A DNA stretch of 64,000 nucleotides, taken from Sphaerisporangium sp. TRM90804 (lineage in GTDB: Bacteria; Actinomycetota; Actinomycetes; Streptosporangiales; Streptosporangiaceae). Both the position numbers and the translations under genes were made by a program. The notes beneath the pieces were generated by a model. It searched no databases, was not told the origin of the DNA, and saw only the letters and a program-made list of their open reading frames with translations. The stretch spans positions 310,001-374,000 of the forward strand of contig NZ_JARWAC010000007.1 of the NCBI RefSeq assembly GCF_029846175.1, read 5' to 3'. Below, piece after piece: positions 57,386-64,000 of the stretch; positions within the stretch are counted from its first letter, which is position 1, and each line of letters opens with the position of its first letter.

Positions 57386-57391
57386 TAGCCT
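57386..57391 (+). promoter_or_regulatory. -10 box for the leaderless peptide operon
   Basis: TAGCCT, 6 nt before the ATG at 57398; no ribosome site. Confidence 0.6.
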
Positions 57392-57397
57392 CAGCAC

Positions 57398-58777
57398 ATG
57401 ATGTCGCCGGAAAGCGTGCAGGACTGGCTTGACGAGCACTTCGCCGAGGTCGTGGCCCGGCGCGAAGTGCCGGGCGCCTCGGTCGCCGTGCTGGCCGAGG
57501 GCCGGGTGGTCACCGCCGCCGCCGGGGTGCTCAGCACGGCCACCGGGGTCGAGGCGACCACCGACTCGGTCTTCCAGATCGGGTCGATCACCAAGCTGTG
57601 GACCAGCGCTCTGGTGATGCAGCTCGTCGACGACGGTCTGGTCGACCTGGACGCGCCCCTGCGCACCTACCTGCCCGACTTCACGGTCGGCGACGCGGCC
57701 GCGTCCGCGGCGATCACCACCCGCCAGTTGCTCTGCCACGTCGCGGGCTTCGAGGGCGACGTCTTCACCGACACCGGCCGGGGCGCGGACGCCGTCGAGC
57801 GGTACCTCGCCTCGATCCGCGACATCCCGCAGCTCTTCGAGCCGGGAGAGGTGTTCTCGTACAACAACACCGGGTTCGTGGTGCTCGGCCGCCTGGTCGA
57901 GGTGCTGCGCGGCAAGCCGTTCGACGAGGTGCTGGTCGGGCGGCTCGCCGCGCCGCTCGGCCTCACGCACGTCTCGCCGAGCCCGTACGAGGCGATCATG
58001 CATCGGGCCGCCGTCGGGCACGTGCTGGGCGAGGGCGGCGCGCCGGTGCCCGCCCCCTTCTGGGCGCTGGCCAGGTCGAACGCGCCCGCCGGCTCGATGC
58101 TCGCGATGACCGCGCGCGACCTGCTCGGCTTCGTCGCGATGCATCTGGCGGGCGGCTCCGGCGTGCTCGAACCGGGCACGGTGGCGGCCATGTGGCAACC
58201 GCAGGTGAAGCTGCCCCGGCTCAGCGGCATGGGCGAATCGTGGGGGCTGGGCTGGGAGATGGCCGAGCACGACGGCCACGCCGTCGTCGGGCACGACGGC
58301 GGGACCGTCGGCCAGGCGGCCTTCCTGCGGGTCGTGCCGGACCACGGTGTGGCGATCGCGCTGCTGACCAACGGCGGCGACGTCTTCGGGATCTTCGAAG
58401 ACGTGCTGGCGCACCTGCTCAAGGAGCTCACCGGAGTCACGCTGCCGGGGCGCCCGATGCCGCCGGCCGAGCCGGAGGCGATCGACCCGGCGCCCTACCT
58501 GGGCCGGTACGCCGACACGATCACCGAGATCACCGTCGGCCAGGACGCCGACGGCGTCATCTGGCTCGACCGGGTGCCCAAGGGCGTCATCGCGGAGATC
58601 GGCGAGAAGCCCCTGCGTATCCGGCTGGTGCACTTCGACGGCGACTCACTGATCTCCGCCGAGCCGTTCCGCGGCATCCATCCCGTCTTCGCCTTCATCG
58701 GGCGCGACGAGACGGGCCTCGCGAAATACGTCCACTACGGCCGTGTGGTCGCCCGTACCAGAAAAGGAACCGTATGA
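57398..58777 (+). CDS. Serine hydrolase of the beta-lactamase class C / D-peptidase family
   Basis: A 459-residue penicillin-recognising-fold hydrolase. SITK (nucleophile S63, K66) lies in IGSITKLWTSALVMQLVDDG, YNN (Y155-N157) in FSYNNTGF, and the third motif as GHDGGTVGQAAFL. A C-terminal beta-barrel-like domain of about 100 residues (PYLGRYADTITEITVGQDAD) resembles those of D-aminopeptidases and esterases. No signal peptide is seen, so it probably acts in the cytosol on imported substrate. It heads the operon; its stop overlaps the binding-protein start (ATGA). The exact substrate is unknown. Confidence 0.87.
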   Translation: MMSPESVQDWLDEHFAEVVARREVPGASVAVLAEGRVVTAAAGVLSTATGVEATTDSVFQIGSITKLWTSALVMQLVDDGLVDLDAPLRTYLPDFTVGDAAASAAITTRQLLCHVAGFEGDVFTDTGRGADAVERYLASIRDIPQLFEPGEVFSYNNTGFVVLGRLVEVLRGKPFDEVLVGRLAAPLGLTHVSPSPYEAIMHRAAVGHVLGEGGAPVPAPFWALARSNAPAGSMLAMTARDLLGFVAMHLAGGSGVLEPGTVAAMWQPQVKLPRLSGMGESWGLGWEMAEHDGHAVVGHDGGTVGQAAFLRVVPDHGVAIALLTNGGDVFGIFEDVLAHLLKELTGVTLPGRPMPPAEPEAIDPAPYLGRYADTITEITVGQDADGVIWLDRVPKGVIAEIGEKPLRIRLVHFDGDSLISAEPFRGIHPVFAFIGRDETGLAKYVHYGRVVARTRKGTV

Positions 58778-60360
58778 GTGCCCTACGCACGAGGGCCCTC
58801 GCGGCCCTCGCCCTGATCGCTCCGATCGGCCTGGCGGGCTGCGGCGGTGACGGCGGCGGCGCCGGTGGCGGCGGTGAAGCAGCCCAGGGCAAGACCTTCA
58901 CCCTGGACATCCCGGCGGACCCGGGCGCGCTCGACCCGCAGGGTTCGGCGGTGAGCGCCCTGTTCGGCATGACGCAGTTCGCCTACGACAACCTGGTGGC
59001 CGTCGCCGAGGACGGCACGATCCTGCCGCAACTGGCCGGCGCGTGGACCGTCGACGGCACCACCCTCACCTTCGACATCAAGAGCGGCGTCACCTGCGCC
59101 GACGGTGCCCCGTTCACGGCGCAGACGGTGGTCGACAACATCGCCTACGTGGAGGACCCGAAGAACAAGAGCCCGTTCCTGGGCGTGTTCATCCCGGCCG
59201 GCGCCACCGCCTCCGCGTCGGGCTCGAAGGTCACCGTCAAGCTGGCCGCGCCCGCGCCGTTCGTGCTGAACTCGTTCTCCAACCTGCCGATGGTGTGCGA
59301 CGCCGGCATGAAGGACCGGGCGAGCCTGAAGGCCAAGACGAACGGAACCGGGCCCTACGTGCTCACCGAGGCCGTTCCGTCCAACCGCTACACCTACCAG
59401 CTGCGCGAGGGCTACACCTGGGGCCCCGGCGGCGCCACCACGGCCGAGAAGGGAATGCCGGCCAAGGTGGTCGTCAAGATCGTCGCCAACGAGACCACCG
59501 CCGCCAACGAGCTGCTCGGGAGCACGGTCAACGCGGTCCAGATCACCGGCTCCGACGCCGGCCGCCTCTCTGGGGCGGGACTGAAGTCCGTCGGCACGCA
59601 GGCGATGATCGGCCAGCAGTGGTACAACCACGCCAAGGGTCACCCCACCTCCGATCCGGCCGTGCGGATGGCGCTGACCCAGGCGCTCGACCTCAAGCAG
59701 CTCCAGGTCGCCCTCACCTCCGGCAAGGGCGCCGCCGCGACCCAGCTCGCCACGCTGGAGCCGACCGGCTGCGCCGGCGACGCCGTCACCGGCCACCTGC
59801 CGGCCTTCGACGCCGCCGCCGCCGGGGCCACCCTGGACGCCGCCGGCTGGACGAAGGGCGCGGACGGCGTGCGCGCCAAGGACGGCAAGCCGCTCTCGGT
59901 CTCCTTCATCTACGACAACTCGCTCGGCACCGGCGGAGGAGCCGCCGCCGAGCTGGCCGCGGCGGCCTGGAAGGCGATCGGCGTCGACGTCAAGGCCACC
60001 CAGCAGAACCAGACCCAGCTCTCCGGCGCGCTGTTCGGCACCGGCGACTGGGACGTCGCCTGGGCGCCCGTCAACGTCAGCACTCCCGACCAGATCATGC
60101 CGTTCGTGTCCGGCCCGGCCGCGCCGAAGGGCACCAACTTCGCCTCGATCGACAACGCCGACTACCTCGCCGCCGCCACCAAGGCCATGGGCGTCACCGG
60201 CGCCGACGGGTGCAAGGACTGGTTCGCCGCCGAGCAGGCGCTCTACCGCTCCGCGGACCTGGTGCCGTTCGCCAACAACGTCATCCCCATCTTCCTCAAG
60301 GGCGCGGAGCTGTCCGTCATCGGCAACATCGTCCCCACCAGCATCCGGATGCTCGGTTAA
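58774..60360 (+). CDS. ABC transporter peptide-binding lipoprotein (SBP family 5)
   Basis: A 528-residue extracellular solute-binding lipoprotein of the DppA/OppA family. The signal peptide with lipobox LAGC (LALIAPIGLAGCGGDGGGAG) anchors it by lipidated Cys. The mature part begins TFTLDIPADPGALDPQGSAV, with LAGAWTVDGTTLTFDIKSGV, CADGAPFTAQTVVDN and TSDPAVRMALTQALDLKQL, all family-5 marks. The ATG at 58774 overlaps the upstream stop; longer readings upstream are out-of-frame translations of the hydrolase gene. It delivers peptides to the permeases encoded next. Confidence 0.93.
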   Translation: MSALRTRALAALALIAPIGLAGCGGDGGGAGGGGEAAQGKTFTLDIPADPGALDPQGSAVSALFGMTQFAYDNLVAVAEDGTILPQLAGAWTVDGTTLTFDIKSGVTCADGAPFTAQTVVDNIAYVEDPKNKSPFLGVFIPAGATASASGSKVTVKLAAPAPFVLNSFSNLPMVCDAGMKDRASLKAKTNGTGPYVLTEAVPSNRYTYQLREGYTWGPGGATTAEKGMPAKVVVKIVANETTAANELLGSTVNAVQITGSDAGRLSGAGLKSVGTQAMIGQQWYNHAKGHPTSDPAVRMALTQALDLKQLQVALTSGKGAAATQLATLEPTGCAGDAVTGHLPAFDAAAAGATLDAAGWTKGADGVRAKDGKPLSVSFIYDNSLGTGGGAAAELAAAAWKAIGVDVKATQQNQTQLSGALFGTGDWDVAWAPVNVSTPDQIMPFVSGPAAPKGTNFASIDNADYLAAATKAMGVTGADGCKDWFAAEQALYRSADLVPFANNVIPIFLKGAELSVIGNIVPTSIRMLG

Positions 60361-60362
60361 GG

Positions 60363-61325
60363 ATGAGGAACCCGACAGGCGGCCGGTGGCCGCGCTTCGC
60401 GCTCCGGCGCGCGGGGCGGCTGCTGGGGTCGCTCTGGGTGCTCGTGACCGCCTCGTTCCTGATGATCCACCTGGTCCCGGGCGACCCGGTGCGCGCGGCG
60501 CTCGGCCCGACCGCCCCGGCGGACCTGGTGCTGGCGCACAAACAGGAGCTCGGCCTGCTGGACCCGCTCTGGCGGCAGTACGCCGACTTCCTGAGCCGCC
60601 TGCTGAGCGGGGATCTGGGGGTGTCGATCTCCAGCCGGCTCCCGGTGGGCGAGACGATCGCCCACCGGCTGCCCGCCACGGCCCAGCTCGCCGTGGCCGC
60701 GTTCCTGCTCTCGGTGGCCGTCGCGGTGCCCATCGGCGTGGTGATGGCGGTGCTCACCCGCCGCGGGCGAGGACGGCGCGCGGAGCTGGCGTTCACCGGC
60801 ACCAGCGTCGTGGTCGGCGCGATCCCCGACTTCCTGCTGGGCGTCGGGCTCGTCTACCTGCTGGCGGTGCAGACGCACGTGTTCCCGGTGGCGGGACTCG
60901 ACGGGCCCGACTCCTACGTGCTGCCGGTGCTCGCGCTGGCGATCGGCCCGGCCGCGGTGCTGTCGCGCATCGTCCGGGTGGAGATGCTGGCGGTGATGGA
61001 GGCCGACTACGTCCGCACCGCGCGGGCCAAGCGGCTCACCCCGCTGCGGGTGCACGTCGTGCACGCGCTGCCGAACGCGGTGACGGCGAGCCTGACGATC
61101 GGGGGGCTGCTGCTGAGCTCGCTGGTGGCCGGGACGGTGCTGGTGGAGAACGTGTTCGCCTGGCCTGGGCTCGGCTCCTCGATCGTCGCCTCGATCGTCG
61201 CGAAGGACTATCCGCTGGTCCAGGGCACCGTCCTGGTCTACGGCGTCGGCGTCCTGCTGATCAACACCCTCGTCGACGTGGTGCTCGCGCTGCTCGACCC
61301 CCGTTCGGCGATCGGAGAGAGCTGA
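60363..61325 (+). CDS. Peptide ABC transporter permease, DppB-type
   Basis: A 320-residue inner-membrane permease with six hydrophobic segments. It opens RRAGRLLGSLWVLVTASFLM with IHLVPGDPVRAALGP, the DppB/OppB N-terminal pattern. The cytoplasmic EAA loop reads MEADYVRTARAKRLTPLRVH with VVHALPNAVTASLTIGGLLL. It starts 2 nt after the lipoprotein stop. It ends in TGATG, overlapping the next start. Confidence 0.94.
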   Translation: MRNPTGGRWPRFALRRAGRLLGSLWVLVTASFLMIHLVPGDPVRAALGPTAPADLVLAHKQELGLLDPLWRQYADFLSRLLSGDLGVSISSRLPVGETIAHRLPATAQLAVAAFLLSVAVAVPIGVVMAVLTRRGRGRRAELAFTGTSVVVGAIPDFLLGVGLVYLLAVQTHVFPVAGLDGPDSYVLPVLALAIGPAAVLSRIVRVEMLAVMEADYVRTARAKRLTPLRVHVVHALPNAVTASLTIGGLLLSSLVAGTVLVENVFAWPGLGSSIVASIVAKDYPLVQGTVLVYGVGVLLINTLVDVVLALLDPRSAIGES

Positions 61326-63130
61326 TGCGGGCATTGCGGAGGCCCGTCGGCGTCGCCGGGCTGGGGCTGCTGGCCCTGGTTCTGTTCGTCGCCGCGTTCG
61401 GACCCGTCCTTTGGGGTGAGCGGGCCACGGTCGTCGACACCGGCGACCTGCTGGCGGGACCGTCGGCCGAGCACTGGATCGGCACCGACAACCTCGGCCG
61501 TGACCTGTTCGCCCGGGTGATGGTGGCCGCCCGGCTCTCGATCCTGCTGGCACTGGCGGCCACGGCGATCAGCCTGGTGCTGGGCATCGCCCTCGGGGCC
61601 GCGCCGATGCTGGTCGGGCGGCGGCTGGGCCGCCTCATCACCTCGGCCGTCAACGTGCTGGTGGCCTTCCCGGGCCTGCTGCTCGTGCTCTTCTTCGCCG
61701 TCGTCTTCGGCGTCGGCGCCCGGGGGGCCGCGCTCGCGGTGGGCCTGGCCGGGGCGCCGGCGTTCGCCCGGTTGTGTCACACGCTGGTCGCCGCCGTCTC
61801 CGAGCGGGACTACGTCGCGGCGGCGCGCATCGCCGGGGTGAGCAGGGTGCGGGTGCTGCTGCGGCACGTGCTGCCGAACATCGCCGAGCCGCTCATCGTG
61901 AACGCGACGATGGCGGCCGGTGGCGTGCTGCTCACCTTCGCGGGGCTCTCCTTCCTGGGACTGGGCGTGCAGGCGCCGTCCTACGACTGGGGCAAGCTCA
62001 TGCAGGACGGGCTCAACGGCATCTACGTCCACCCGCTCGCCGCGCTCGGCCCCGGCATCGCCGTCGTGCTCGCCGGGCTCGCGTTCAACCTCACCGGTGA
62101 GGCCTTCGCGGCGGCGCCCGGCAGGACACGCCCTCTCGAAGCGGCCCGCGAACCGGCGGCCCGCACGGCTCCGGTCGCGGGCACGAGCCTGTCCGTGGAC
62201 GGCCTGCGGGTGACGATCCCCGGACCGGCCGGCCCGATCCACGCGGTGCGGGGGGTCACGTTCACCGTCGGGGACGGCGAGGCCGTGGGGGTGGTCGGCG
62301 AGTCCGGCTCGGGCAAGTCGGTGACGGCGCTGGCGGTGGCCGGGCTCCTGGAACCGCCGATACGCGTCGACGCGAATCACCTGGTCGTCGCGGGAGAGGA
62401 CCTCATGGCCGCCGGAGCGCATCGGCGCCTGGGCACCTCGCTGGCGGTCGTGTTCCAGGACCCCATGACGTCCTTCAACCCGGCGCACCGGGTCGGGCCG
62501 CAACTGGCCGAGGTGAGCCGCTTCCACCAGGGAATGAGCCGGAAGGCGGCCTTCGCCAGGGCGGTCGACCGGTTGCGCGCCGTGCGGATCGGCGAGCCCG
62601 GACGGCGCGCGCGGCAGTACCCTTTCGAGTTCTCCGGCGGCATGCGGCAGCGGGCGATGATCGGCATGGGTCTCATGGGAGACCCCCGGCTCATCATCGC
62701 CGACGAGCCGACCACCGCACTCGACGTCACCGTCCAGCGGCAGGTCCTGGAACTGCTCGCCGAGGTGCGCCGCGACACCGGTGCCGCCCTGCTGCTCATC
62801 AGCCACGACGTCACGGTCGTGACGGACGTGTGCGACCGGGTGCTGGTCATGTACGCGGGTCGGGTCGTGGAGGAACTGCCCGCCAAGGACCTGCGCACGC
62901 TCGCGCGGCATCCGTACACGCGGGCGCTCGTCGCGGCCGTGCCGGACATGGAGACCGATCTGAACCGGCCGCTCGCCGTCATCCCCGGGTTGCCCGTCGA
63001 CCCCACGCAGGTGCCGTCCGGGTGCGCCTTCGCGCCCCGCTGCCCGTTCGCCGACGACCACTGCCGGGCGGTCGCGCCCGCGCTCGTGGCCGGCGTGGCG
63101 TGCCACAAGAGCGCGGAGGTCGGCCGGTGA
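61325..63130 (+). CDS. Fused DppC-type permease and DppD-type ATPase
   Basis: A 601-residue fusion. Residues 1-265 form a DppC-like permease (GPSAEHWIGTDNLGRDLFAR, six hydrophobic segments, EAA loop SERDYVAAARIAGVSRVRVL). After a short linker the ATPase has Walker A VVGESGSGKSVTALAVAG, Q-loop VVFQDPMTSFNP, signature FEFSGGMRQRAMIGMGLMG, Walker B LIIADEPTTALDV and the C-terminal oligopeptide motif GCAFAPRCPFADDHCRAV with Cys. The single reading frame has no frameshift, so the fusion is genuine. Its ATG overlaps the upstream stop. Confidence 0.94.
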   Translation: MRALRRPVGVAGLGLLALVLFVAAFGPVLWGERATVVDTGDLLAGPSAEHWIGTDNLGRDLFARVMVAARLSILLALAATAISLVLGIALGAAPMLVGRRLGRLITSAVNVLVAFPGLLLVLFFAVVFGVGARGAALAVGLAGAPAFARLCHTLVAAVSERDYVAAARIAGVSRVRVLLRHVLPNIAEPLIVNATMAAGGVLLTFAGLSFLGLGVQAPSYDWGKLMQDGLNGIYVHPLAALGPGIAVVLAGLAFNLTGEAFAAAPGRTRPLEAAREPAARTAPVAGTSLSVDGLRVTIPGPAGPIHAVRGVTFTVGDGEAVGVVGESGSGKSVTALAVAGLLEPPIRVDANHLVVAGEDLMAAGAHRRLGTSLAVVFQDPMTSFNPAHRVGPQLAEVSRFHQGMSRKAAFARAVDRLRAVRIGEPGRRARQYPFEFSGGMRQRAMIGMGLMGDPRLIIADEPTTALDVTVQRQVLELLAEVRRDTGAALLLISHDVTVVTDVCDRVLVMYAGRVVEELPAKDLRTLARHPYTRALVAAVPDMETDLNRPLAVIPGLPVDPTQVPSGCAFAPRCPFADDHCRAVAPALVAGVACHKSAEVGR

Positions 63131-63858
63131 GCGTGCTCAGCTTCCAAGAGGTCTCCGTTCGGTATGGCGCGCACACCGTGCTGGACGACGTCAGCCTGGA
63201 GGTGGCGGCGGGTCAGACCGTCGGCCTGGTCGGCGAGTCGGGCTGCGGGAAGTCGACCCTGGCGCGGGCCGCCGTCGGCCTGGCGCCAGTGACCGGCGGG
63301 CGCATCCTGCTCGACGGCAGGCCGGTCCCGAACCGGGGCCGCCGCCCGGTGCAGATGGTCTTCCAGGATCCCTACTCCTCCCTCGACCCCCGCATGACCG
63401 TGGGGGAGAGCATCGCGGAGGCCATGCCGGAGCGTCTCGGCAAGAAGGCCAGGCAGGCGGAGATCACCCGGCTGCTCGCCCTGGTCCACCTCGACGCGGC
63501 CCGGGCCGCGGACATCCCGGGAAGGCTCTCCGGCGGGCAGCGTCAGCGGGTCGCGCTGGCCCGCGCGCTCGCCGCCCGGCCGCGGGTGATCCTCGCCGAC
63601 GAGATCACCTCCGCGCTGGACGTGTCCGTGCAGGGCGCCGTGCTCAACCTCATCCGGGACATGCGCCGCGACCTGGGCCTGTCCATGTTGTTCATCTCCC
63701 ACAACCTGGCCGTCGTCCGGTACGTCGCCGACCACGTGGCGGTGCTGCACGCCGGGCGGATCGTCGAACACGGCCCCACCGCACGGGTGCTCGGCGCGCC
63801 ACAGCACGAGTACACCCGCCATCTCCTCGCCGCCGTTTCCCTGAAGGAGCAGAAGTGA
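63127..63858 (+). CDS. Peptide ABC transporter ATPase, DppF-type, short
   Basis: A 243-residue ATPase with Walker A VGLVGESGCGKSTLARAAVG, Q-loop MVFQDPYSSLDPRMTVGE, signature GRLSGGQRQRVALARALAA, Walker B VILADEITSALDVSVQGAVL and H-loop LFISHNLAVV. Where canonical DppF has ADEP it reads ADEI. It lacks the extra C-terminal oligopeptide-transporter extension present in its partner. The GTG at 63127 overlaps the upstream stop (GTGA), and its own stop overlaps the next start. Confidence 0.92.
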   Translation: MSVLSFQEVSVRYGAHTVLDDVSLEVAAGQTVGLVGESGCGKSTLARAAVGLAPVTGGRILLDGRPVPNRGRRPVQMVFQDPYSSLDPRMTVGESIAEAMPERLGKKARQAEITRLLALVHLDAARAADIPGRLSGGQRQRVALARALAARPRVILADEITSALDVSVQGAVLNLIRDMRRDLGLSMLFISHNLAVVRYVADHVAVLHAGRIVEHGPTARVLGAPQHEYTRHLLAAVSLKEQK

Positions 63859-64000
63859 CCGCCATCGACCAGGCCCACTGGCAGGACCGCCTCGACGAAC
63901 TCGTCGCCAAGCACGGCATCCCCGGCGCCCAGCTCGGCATCCTGCGAATGGGCGAGGAGGAAGAACTGTTCACCCTCGCCACCGGGGTGCTGCACGCCGG
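63855..64000 (+). CDS. Second serine hydrolase (beta-lactamase family), N-terminal fragment
   Basis: The first 48 codons of a gene running off the right edge. The peptide VTAIDQAHWQDRLDELVAKH followed by GIPGAQLGILRMGEEEELFT and LATGVLHA resembles the N-terminus of the first serine hydrolase (GxPGAxLxxL...ATGVL), before the SxxK motif. GTG 63855 overlaps the ATPase stop (GTGA). It is probably the last or next gene of the peptide operon. Catalytic residues are not visible. Confidence 0.75.
   Translation, partial: MTAIDQAHWQDRLDELVAKHGIPGAQLGILRMGEEEELFTLATGVLHA

Noticed and set aside
57598..58773. N-terminal extension of the peptide-binding protein by about 390 residues
   Set aside because: It is an out-of-frame reading of the serine hydrolase gene; the lipoprotein signal peptide begins at ATG 58774.
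61325..63130. Frameshift or assembly error joining permease and ATPase
   Set aside because: The frame is continuous with a natural linker and good codon bias; fused transporters of this kind occur in actinobacteria.

Overview
This is chromosomal DNA of a high-GC actinobacterium containing the replication origin. Base composition, codon use, abundant GTG/TTG starts and the gene families point to the Streptosporangiales, but no species can be named from this sequence alone. Gene order follows the origin region known from Streptomyces and, less strictly, Mycobacterium: dnaB, rplI-rpsR-ssb-rpsF, ponA, padR-ino1, cca, murJ-sigM-trxBA, parB-parA-rsmG-jag-yidC-yidD-rnpA-rpmH, dnaA-oriC-dnaN-gnd-recF-dciA, gyrB-gyrA, tRNA-Ile.

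Region by region: 1-5.4 kb holds the start of dnaB, a MATE exporter, the ribosomal/SSB operon, two small membrane proteins and endonuclease IV. 5.4-13.3 kb holds two GT-C membrane glycosyltransferases, a class A PBP, a zinc-ribbon protein and a padR-ino1 operon with a palindromic operator. 13.3-18.2 kb has idi, an MFS transporter, bioA and the CCA-adding enzyme. 18.3-27.7 kb is a cell-envelope and stress block: YbaK-like deacylase, DUF6049 protein, murJ, a membrane pseudokinase, an ECF sigma factor with its zinc anti-sigma factor, then trxB-trxA behind a SigR-type promoter. 27.8-32.2 kb has a GNAT protein, an aminotransferase, a D-Ala-D-Ala-type ligase and a threonine aldolase. 32.2-38.6 kb carries a 39-bp repeat cluster, three parS sites, parB-parA-rsmG and the jag/yidC/yidD/rnpA/rpmH operon. 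38.6-52.1 kb is the dnaA-oriC-dnaN-recF-gyrBA core.

Past the tRNA-Ile gene (52.26 kb) the content is accessory: a divergent oxidoreductase/aldo-keto reductase pair, a frameshifted leucine-rich-repeat gene remnant, a MerR-quinone oxidoreductase pair, and a tightly coupled operon of serine hydrolase, peptide-binding lipoprotein, permease, permease-ATPase fusion, ATPase and a second serine hydrolase (cut by the window end). An atypical M19 dipeptidase lies just upstream. I infer a system that imports peptides, possibly containing D-amino acids, and hydrolyses them.

The most interesting signals are non-coding. DnaA-box-like 9-mers are spaced almost exactly 11 bp apart in oriC. Shorter clusters with the same spacing lie upstream of dnaA and, about 40 kb away, upstream of dnaB. 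Other signals are a 39-bp tandem repeat cluster next to the parS sites, a parS inside the parA coding sequence, a triple operator-like motif before the peptide operon, and ten genes whose TANNNT -10 boxes sit 6-7 nt before the start codon, implying leaderless mRNAs.
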